Assembly: GCA_948474755.1 (NCBI GenBank)
Contig: CAOLHI010000645.1
Coordinates: 186,001-250,000, forward strand
Length of the DNA stretch: 64,000 nucleotides
Reading direction: 5' to 3'
Origin: Ctenosaura bakeri
Lineage: Eukaryota; Chordata; Lepidosauria; Squamata; Iguanidae
Shown here: positions 56,648 to 64,000 of the stretch, piece after piece
How positions within the stretch are numbered: position 1 is the first letter of the stretch
How the letters are laid out: each line of letters begins with the position of its first letter
Notes under the pieces: model-generated
The model's input: the letters and a program-made list of their open reading frames with translations, nothing else
Database searches by the model: none
What the model was told of the DNA's origin: nothing
Position numbers and translations under genes: made by a program

Positions 56648-57416
56648 CCAAATGTAAGGTCCTACACTTAGGCAGAAATAATGGAATCCACAAATATAGG
56701 ATGGGGGACACGTGGCTGGATAGCAGTACGTGTGAAAGGGATCTAGGAGTCTTCATAGACCACAAGCTGAACATGAGTCAGCAGTGTGATGCGGCAGCCA
56801 AGAAAGCCAATGCAATTCTCGGCTGCATCAATAGGAGTATGGTGTCTAGATCGAGGGAGGTACTGGTACCACTCTACTCTGCTTTGGTTAGACCCCATCT
56901 TGAATACTGTGTCCAGTTCTGGGCACCCCAATTCAAGAAGGATATTGACAAGCTGGAGAAAGTCCAGAGGAGGGCGACCAAAATGGTGAGAGGCCTGGAA
57001 GCCATGCCCTATGAGGATAGACTTAGAGAGCTGGGTATGTTTAGTCTGCAGAAGAGGAGGTTAAGAGGGGACATGATAGCCATGTTTAAATATTTGAAGG
57101 GATGCCACGTAGAGGAAGGAGGGGACTTGTTTTCTGCTGCTCCAGAGACCAGGACAAGGAGCAATGGATTCTAGCTGCAGGAAAGGAGATTCCACCTGAA
57201 CCTCAGGAAGAACTTCCTGACAGTCAGGGCTGTCCGGCAGTGGAATCTGCTGCCTCGGAGTATAGTGGAGTCTCCTTCCTTGGAGGTTTTTAAGCAGAGG
57301 CTTGATGGCCATCTGTCAGGATTGATTTGAGGGTGTTCCTGCATGGTAGGGGGTTGGACTGGATGGCCCCTGGGGTCTCTTCCAACTCTACATTTCTATG
57401 ATTCTATGATTCTATG
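56648..57416 (+). mobile_element. CR1 LINE 3' end, well preserved
   Basis: Plus-strand CR1 from [17 protein letters not shown] to the terminus with repeated TATGATTC. Frame 56638-57174 is open for 178 codons ([55 protein letters not shown]) and then meets TAG in [13 protein letters not shown]. One CAG/AAG-type codon change explains the stop, after which the frame continues to LPRSIVESPSLEVFKQRLDG. Nearly the same as 40800-41128 over the shared part, so both are recent. Confidence 0.95.
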
Positions 57417-57764
57417 ACCTCCAAAAGGATTGCCCCTCTCCCTATATGCCTGGCAAAGGGTGAAGCTCTGCTGGAGCGGCCTTCCCTTGTGCCCTGCCTA
57501 TGAGGGCAATACATTGCATGAGGAGGTGGGCTTTTTCTCTTGCAGTACCCCAGACTAATGATTTTATCCATTTTGTGCATTTAAACTGTTTTGACTTATC
57601 TAAATGTGTAAGACAGTTGACTATGTTGTTAGACTGTAAAATATTTTTGTTGTTTAGAATTTTAAATTATTTTAAATCATTTTAATTGATTTTAATCTAT
57701 GTTCCCTGAAAAATGTGGATATAGGGTGAGATATCAATATTTAATCAAATAAACAAACAAGAAA
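57417..57764 (+). mobile_element. Possible L2-type LINE 3' end
   Basis: A T-rich 3' UTR-like stretch ending ATATCAATATTTAATCAAAT then AAACAAACAA, resembling the L2 3' end at 53650-53858 (TTTTAAATTGTTTTAAATCA-like). The coding part is too diverged to name. It directly follows the CR1 terminus. Confidence 0.4.
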
Positions 57765-58435
57765 TTGTAAGGTCTTTCAACAGAATGTAGGCATACCTCA
57801 GTTAACAAAGAAGTCATGTTCCTGAGCATTGCTTTAAAGAAAAATTGTACCAGAGCAGAAATAACATTCCATTTTATAATTAGGGGGAAAAAATACAGAT
57901 CATGCATAAGTAGACAAAAACTATTTTTAAGCTTCTAGAAACCACTTAAGGCTTCTTCCAAAATGCGCCCAGTGATTTCTTTCTTTCTTTCAGTAGCCTC
58001 CATGTTGCTTATGATTTCCATTTTGGTGGCCAAATTAACAGAACTATGTTTTGTTTTGTTTTGTTTTTAAACATGCTAGGGGTAGCTGGTGAGGAAGGCT
58101 TACTTTGCTTTCCTCTTTTCTCTCTGATTTGCTGTTCACACATGCTCAGTAGGGGATTGGAGAGGTAGCTGCTGTTTACTTTGCCTGCTGTAGGCAGGCA
58201 CACATGGCTGCAGCAAAATTGGCCTGAATACATTCCCACTCTTTCCCAGCTCAAGTTTTTGAGCCTCTCCAGACAAGAAAAAAGTCCCTGAAAATCCCTG
58301 TACAAACCAATTTTATTTTGGAGATCTACATGACATTTTCCCCATCCTGAACTATTTCTAGGAAATTCTCAGAATTTTCAATAGCTTTTCATTCCCACTC
58401 CAGGTCAGTTTAAATTAACCCACCATTTTCCAAAC
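57765..58435. other. Possible pogo-type MITE end; remainder unassigned
   Basis: 57788-57870 begins AGGCATACCTCAGTTAACAA, with a downstream phrase GAGCATTGCTTTAAAG, which resembles a Tigger-type terminal sequence. I do not find its matching inverted end, so the call is weak. Confidence 0.35.
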
Positions 58436-59488
58436 TCATAGAATCATAGAGTTGCAAGATGCCACAAAGGCCATCCAGTACAACCCCTTCCCATGCGGGA
58501 ATATACTATCAAAGCATTCTCCAAGATGGTCATCTGGCTTCTGTTTTTAAATCTCCATAAAAAGGAGACTCCACCACACTTGAAGGCAATATACGCCACT
58601 GTCAAACTGCTCTTACCATCAGAAAGTTCCTCTTAATGTTTAGATGGATTCTCTTTTCCTGAAGGTTGAAGCCATTGTTCCATGTCCAAGTTGCTGGAGC
58701 AGCAGAAAATAGGCTTATTTCATCTTCCACATGACATCACTTCAAATATTTAAAAGGAGCTATTAGGTCACCTCTTAACCTACTCTTCTCCAGGTTAAAC
58801 ATACCCAGCTCCCTAAGCCACTTTTCATAAGGCATGTTACAGGCTTTCTACTATTTTGGCCATCCTCCTGTGGACATGTTTCAACTTGTCAATATCCTTC
58901 TTTAACTATGGTGCCCAGAACTGGACACAGGATTCCAGGTAGGGTCTGACAAAAGCAGAATAGAGTGGTACTCCCTTGACCTAGACACTACACTCCTATT
59001 GAGGCAGCCCAGAATTGCACTGGCATTTTTAGTTGCTGCATTACACTGCTGCCTCATGTTCAGCTTGTGGTATGTTAAGACTCGTAGATCCTTTTCTCAT
59101 GTGCTGTGGTCAAGCCAGGTGTCACCCATCTTATATCTGTGCATTTCTTTTCAGGGTTTTTTTCTGCCCAAGTGTAGTACCTTAACACTTCTGCCTGTTG
59201 AAATTTATTTTTAGTTTTGATCCAGCTCTCTTATCTGTTAAGATCGTTTTGAATTCTCATTCTGTCTTCTGAGATATTAGCTACCCCTCCTAATTTGCTG
59301 TCATCTGCAAATTGGATGAGCATGCCCTCTACTCCCTCATCCAAATCATTGATGAAGATGTTGAATAGCACTTGACCCAGGACAGAACCCTGTGGCACCC
59401 CACTAGTCACTTCTCTCCAGGATGAAAAGCAGCCGTTGGTGAGCACCCTTTGGGTTGGTTAATCAATGAATTATAAATCAACTGAACA
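58436..59488 (-). mobile_element. CR1 LINE, 3' 1.05 kb
   Basis: Reverse-strand CR1 from TCATAGAATCATAGAGTTGC to the reverse transcriptase (minus frame 59446-59231: [20 protein letters not shown], then FADDSKLGG). An extra insertion of about 20 bp with a TTTCAGGGTTTTTTT run interrupts it near 59148-59168. A diverged, older copy. Confidence 0.85.
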
Positions 59489-59512
59489 ATCTCTCTCTCT
59501 CTCTCTCTCTCT
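59488..59512. repeat. (TC)n microsatellite
   Basis: About 12 CT units at the truncated 5' end of the CR1 copy. Confidence 0.95.
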
Positions 59513-60299
59513 GTATCCCATGGCTGTCTGTGTTACACTGGAAACAGCTAAGACAGCTGCCATCAAGAAACATGTGCGTCTGGTCTTAGTACAGCAGATC
59601 CAACAGAGATTGCATCAGCGAAAGCAAGAATGTTAGCAATAAAAGATAATGATCCCAATGCTTAACTAGTGTAATATTGCTAAAGCAATTTACCTCCTGA
59701 ATAATACTTTAAAAAGGCTTAAAGGAAATTGGAGAAAGTAAAATTCTGGCATGTTACCTGAGTCTAGATGTGACAATGGATCAGTGGGAGAAGGAGGAGA
59801 AAGAACACAAGGGAGGAAGGGAGCGAGGGATAGGCTACTGTCTGAAAATTCGGAGGAAATGTACAATATTCAGAAGGCAAAGAGGCTCAGCTTGAGAAAG
59901 ACAGTCCTCTCTGCATTAACACCTAAGCTGCTCCACATGGACCACTAACTGTGTGATCCCAAGAATATTTGCTTAGAAGCAAATAGAGACCCAGCATAGC
60001 TCATGTATGGCACAGTGCTTAAAAGGGAATTAAAGAAATTGTTTATTTAAAGATAATATTATTTCTATTATTATCTTCTTCCTCCTGCTTTTTCCCAGCT
60101 GAGACTCAAAGCAGCTTAAAAATGAAAGCATACAACATAGGTAAAGTATACAAAAGTTGAACATTAACTTGTAATCAAACTATAAATAAAATTAAAAGTG
60201 ATTTAAAACTTAACAGTGTGTTAGGCAGATGAAGTACACTAATATTGTTTCTATGGTTCTCTTCTGGTAAAGAGCGACTTTCTGAGGAGAGAAGTAAAA
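59513..60299. other. No gene recognised
   Basis: Unassigned. A purine-rich patch around 59790-59830 (GGGAGGAAGGGAGCGAGGGA) is the only compositional feature. Confidence 0.45.
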
Positions 60300-60560
60300 A
60301 AGAAGTGTCATGGCATCTTTAAGATCAACCAGTTTATTTCAGTATAAGCTTTTGTGGGGGCATGGCTAATTTTTTTAGGTGTACAGAGTGGCACATAGGT
60401 AGAAAAGCACTTATAAGAGAGAAGGGGCAGGGGGAGAGAGATGTAACAGAAAAGCAAAATGTTGTAGCATGGTTATGGGATGACAAGCACAGATCTTAAT
60501 GGTGGTCATTAACAGTTGTTAAAAAGGCAGAGATGGCTAATAAGTACATTCATGTAGATA
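60300..60560 (-). mobile_element. Penelope-like element 3' tail fragment
   Basis: GTCATGGCATCTTTAAGATC, TTTATTTCAGTATAAGCTTT and ACAGAGTGGCACATAGGTAG parallel 31070-31190 (GCACCTTTGAAACT, CAGATGCACAGAGTGACGTT). Both read as the complement of a Penelope-type 3' end. Confidence 0.5.
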
Positions 60561-62316
60561 AACACATCTGTGGTACAGAAATGTGCCCAGTGGGAAGGCA
60601 CAGTTAGACTGACTCAGTTGGAAGTACATGCAAAAATTAAAATCATATTAAAAAATGTTCAAACAGTGTATTACACATGCAACAGAGAAACGCAGTCTGC
60701 TTTCAGGAAAATTAGTCCTGTTGAAGGCAGAGAATTTTCTACAAGAAGACAGTCTATGTGTTGTACGCACAATTGAAATGAAAGCTAGCATGCTAGTGGG
60801 CAAACAAGCTATTATCTCTGTTCACACTTTTGGTAAAAGACTGAAACTTGTGAATGGTTTTTATTTTAGCTGTCTCCTTTTCCAGTGGTTGCCTGAATTT
60901 CCTTTACTCCACAATATCAGCTCTGAGAACAGTACTATAGTGTCCAGGAAGACAGAAATGTCTGAAACTCAAAGGAACTCTTATATGTGTGGAGGCTCTC
61001 AACGTGATTCAGAACACTACCACATTTCTTCTATGTATTTACATATTTATTAAAGATATCTGTATCTCACAGATAATAGGATGAAGTGTTCCAAGTTTAT
61101 CTCACAAAAAAAAGGCAGTAAAATGCACGTATCAAGCCACAAAACACCATAACAAGATCAATGCATTAACACCTAAAATAGCAGGAAATAAAATGTGAAA
61201 GGTGGTAACCATACCTCAATGCGATAGATGTGCCAAGAGAGGGAGTTGTAAAGATGGAACGCCATCTCTGAAGAGGAGGGTTTCCATGTATTTTAATTTG
61301 TAAGGACAGTCTTCTTCTCTTTGAAGACTCTTCAGGAAAGGATGGATATAAAGCAAAGAAAAGAAGGGAGAACAGAGTTGTTAAAACTGCCTTTGATTGC
61401 AGGGATTTTCTGCCTGTGCTGCTTAGTATTTCTGCAACATTTGTTGCAAGCTTAAAGCCCTAAATACAAATGTAAAATAGTACCAAATGCAATATAGTAA
61501 TTATTATGCAAAGAATTTACCTCTTTGTTTCCTCTTAAGCACACAAGTGAAAATACTATTCTCTTATTCAAAGTCAAAAAGGGCCAAACCCCTCATAGGG
61601 GTTAAATGGTCATGGTGATAATATTTCTAAATTGTTGCCTCTACATATAAATTGACACATGCTTCTTAGTTCTAAATTTGCATCTCTATATACAAATTAG
61701 GATGAGCATGTTTTTCTTTTTTCATTACACTTTTCAGTTATGTGTAACTTCCAACGCCACTGAAACAGCCTGCAAATTTTTTAACAACAGCTGTCTTTAA
61801 CAGCTATCTTTTAACAGGAGGCACCTAGAAGCACCCTCTGACCCTATGAAGGTTCTTAATCTGAAACAAAATAGTCTGGCTTCCTAGTTTTGTTTAAAAA
61901 CTCCTTTTGATGAATGTAGGTTTTGTTCAGTCCCTTTACAGAGCACAGGACTGTACAAAAGCAGACATGTAAACCTTAAAAAATGATCTCGAGCAGTTTG
62001 GCACTTTGGGAGTAAGTTTCTCTTTGGTGCATGCCCTTCTGAAGGGTACCTAGTTTACCAAATTGCTATCTGGAAAAAAATCTATCAAGTAAATTAACTT
62101 ACAACTGTCCCTGCAAGCAGCTAATCAATAAAGTTTGTTCCATCAGTTAACTGAATGAGGAATTAGGGGACAGTAATGACTATCTATGGGACTTAAAGTA
62201 GACAAGGGTAAAGACTGGTTGCATGGAAGTAGACAAAGGAAGGAATTTATTTGCAAGGGCGTATATCCATGGCAGTGTGTCACTGCATGCGTGTGTGAAA
62301 GTATAGATATAGATAG

Positions 62317-62343
62317 ACACACACACACACACGCGCGCGTGCA
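62317..62343. repeat. (AC)n(GC)n alternating purine-pyrimidine tract
   Basis: 27 bases of strict purine-pyrimidine alternation, first CA repeats, then CGCGCGCG, then TGCA. Such mixed CA/CG tracts favour left-handed Z-DNA under supercoiling. Confidence 0.9.
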
Positions 62344-62675
62344 AATCAATCATTCCACTCAGAACTCTGGCAAACATAATTAATCTATTATATTCTTGTT
62401 TTCCTTGAATAGGGAAAAAACATTAGGTATAATTTACAAAGGGTGGATGAAGAGTCATGTTTCTCTTTGTGTTTTAAGTACAAAACTTGGCAGTACTGCT
62501 GAAAATGACTGGCAAGTAGGTTAAGGGCAAAGAAAAGAAAGCAAGTATTATGCATAAATGACATCTGGCATTTCTTCTGTTTATTACTGAGCAAAAGCAT
62601 GAGGAGAACCATTTCATCAGACTTCTCCAAGAGGATAAGAAATTTTTGAATAATTTCTCAGTACAGCTCATTATT

Positions 62676-62697
62676 GGAGGAGGAGGAGGAGGAGGAG
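62676..62697. repeat. (GGA)n microsatellite
   Basis: Seven GGA units on a purine-only strand. Confidence 0.95.
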
Positions 62698-63058
62698 CAC
62701 TGTTTCTGTAGGAACAGAAATACTTCCTGTGCTTTTCCTTGTTGCTCAAAGTCTCACTGAGAGCAATCAGGTTGCTGGGTTGGCCACTATACTGAATCAT
62801 CCACAGTGGCTGAAATCATGAAAGCCCCCATGCCAAAACCAAAGGGATATATTAAGAGCTATGTTGGATCAGACAAAGAGCCTACTGAGTCTAGGCTCCA
62901 CTTCTCAAAAAAGATCCACAAACAGTTGATATCTTTAACAGCCTTAAATCTTGATGCCCACAGTCTGCATGTAAGAGTAGTGTGATGGTGGATGGTGTTC
63001 AGAGGGCACTGCTATCTCTGCCATGCCTAGCTTAGCCTGACTCTAGCCATTTTGCTGC

Positions 63059-63104
63059 ACAGTTCTCTCCACATTTGTGGGTTTGACACTAGCGGATTTG
63101 ATTA
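63059..63104. mobile_element. pogo/Tigger-like MITE end fragment
   Basis: ACAGTTCTCTCCACATTTGT followed by GGGTTTGACACTAGCGGATT, matching the terminal region at 55586 and the complement of 37821. It is cut off by the CR1 that begins at 63105. Confidence 0.6.
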
Positions 63105-63556
63105 GCCAAGCTGGAGCATGTCCAGAGGAGGACAACCAAAATGGTGAAGGGTCTGGAAGCCATGCCCTATGAGGAGCAGCTTAGGGAGCTGGGGATGTTT
63201 AGTCTGCAGAAGAGAAGGTTAAGAGGGAACATGATAGATTAGTGAATAAATATTTGAAGGGATGTCATGTTGAGGAGGGAGTGGGCTTGTTTTCCGCTGC
63301 TCCAGAGATTAGGACAAGGAGCAATAGATTCAAGCTGCAGGAAAGGAGATTCCACCTGAACCTCAGGAAGAATTTCCTGACGGTCAGAGCTGTTCAGCAA
63401 TGGAATACGCTGCCTGGGAGTGTGGTGGAGTCTCTTTCTTTGGAGGTTTTTAAACAGAGGCTAGGTGGCCATCTGTTGGGAGTGCTTTGATGTGTGTTCC
63501 TGTATTGGACTGGATGACCCCTGTGGCCTCTTCCAACTCTATGATTCTATGATTAT
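63105..63556 (+). mobile_element. CR1 LINE, 3' end
   Basis: From CCAAGCTGGAGCATGTCCAG to CTCTATGATTCTATGATT. The frame 63242-63490 reads [41 protein letters not shown] and EVFKQRLGGHLLGVL, the conserved CR1 3' coding block. Confidence 0.9.
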
Positions 63557-64000
63557 TCATGAGCACACACACCTTTCCCCATTCTCCTCCTCCCATTCCC
63601 ATGCATTTTGCCCCAGAGCATAGAACTTGCGTGGAGATAAAATAGAAGGGAAAGGGAGAAGGGGAAAGCTCATGTGAACCTTCCTTTCCTCTCTTCGGAA
63701 CGCCACCTGCCACACCTATGCATTTTGTCCTGGTGCAGAGAACTTGTGCCAAGGCAAAACAGAAAGGAATGAAAGAGGGAAGGTCCATTGAAGTTCTCTG
63801 CGCCAAGGGCAAAACGCATAGGAATGGCAGGGGTATATATCACTTTGTAGCTTTGAGCTTTTTTCCCCTTCCCCTGGATTAATTAGTAATAATTTTTAAA
63901 TGGGAAATAAAAAACATGCCTGAACGAGCCCAGGGACAATTAGGCACAACTAGGTCTCCAAACAGCTCAACATAGACGACTTGCTTATCTGCGAGGAAAC
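63557..64000. repeat. Short inverted/direct repeat cluster and unassigned end
   Basis: A 40-bp phrase built around ATGCATTTTG...AGAACTTG occurs at 63592-63632 and 63707-63745, and in reverse complement at 63791-63830 (AAGTTCTCTGCGCCAAGGGC). The last 170 bases to the window end are unassigned. Confidence 0.6.

Larger units (their letters stand above)
60561..63058. other. No gene recognised
   Basis: 2.5 kb with no repeat family I can name. The 132-codon frame at 60655-61053 lacks any domain, signal peptide or transcript signal. It contains two simple-sequence tracts listed separately. Confidence 0.5.

Noticed and set aside
60655..61053. A 132-codon open frame in apparently unique sequence
   Set aside because: No domain, no codon bias visible, no splice or promoter context, and similar-length frames occur by chance in AT-rich vertebrate DNA.

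Overview
The window looks like intergenic DNA from a vertebrate, most likely a squamate reptile (lizard or snake). The grounds are many CR1 LINEs with the TCTATGATTCTATGA-type 3' end, an L1 lineage with a separate ORF1 and ORF2, L2 and L3-like LINEs, a Penelope-like element, a sushi-type Ty3/Gypsy element, retroviral-type solo LTRs, hAT and pogo-like MITEs, and tRNA-derived SINEs with a BovB-like tail. I found no credible host protein-coding exon, no intact RNA gene, no bacterial feature and no CRISPR array. Apparent ORFs are transposon pseudogenes or chance frames.

Layout: 1-6968 holds a nearly complete but broken L1. 8.6-16.2 kb holds CR1 pieces, an LTR fragment, a Gypsy leader fragment and an L3-like LINE split by a solo LTR with a 4-bp target duplication. 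16179-22914 is a Gypsy element with both LTRs and a GTGAC target duplication, carrying an L2 insertion between gag and protease. 24-29.8 kb has CR1, MITEs and a minus-strand L1.

29.8-37.1 kb is a deep nest. An L3-like LINE is split by a Penelope-like element, which is itself split by a 51-bp piece of 5S rRNA sequence (with a 9-bp duplication), a 2.7-kb CR1 and two LTRs. 38.9-39.7 kb is a hAT MITE with a perfect 8-bp duplication. 41.7-44.35 kb is a three-level nest (CR1, then L1, then solo LTR). 46.2-47.7 kb has a truncated L1 with a perfect 15-bp duplication, a 201-bp palindromic MITE and a SINE. 49.9-54.7 kb is one L3-like LINE carrying five separate insertions. The rest has CR1 copies, pogo-like MITEs, simple repeats and long stretches in which I recognise nothing.

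No gene set here works as a pathway. The useful content is the insertion order. Junctions with matching target duplications give a relative chronology: L3-like and Penelope first, then CR1, L1 and Gypsy, then solo LTRs and MITEs. I did not find a new biological system. The most unusual items are the 5S fragment, the LTR group with TGTTA...TAACA ends, a possible self-priming site in the Gypsy element, and a terminal motif shared by AT-rich and GC-rich MITEs. Family names are my recognition from motifs and were not checked against a repeat library.
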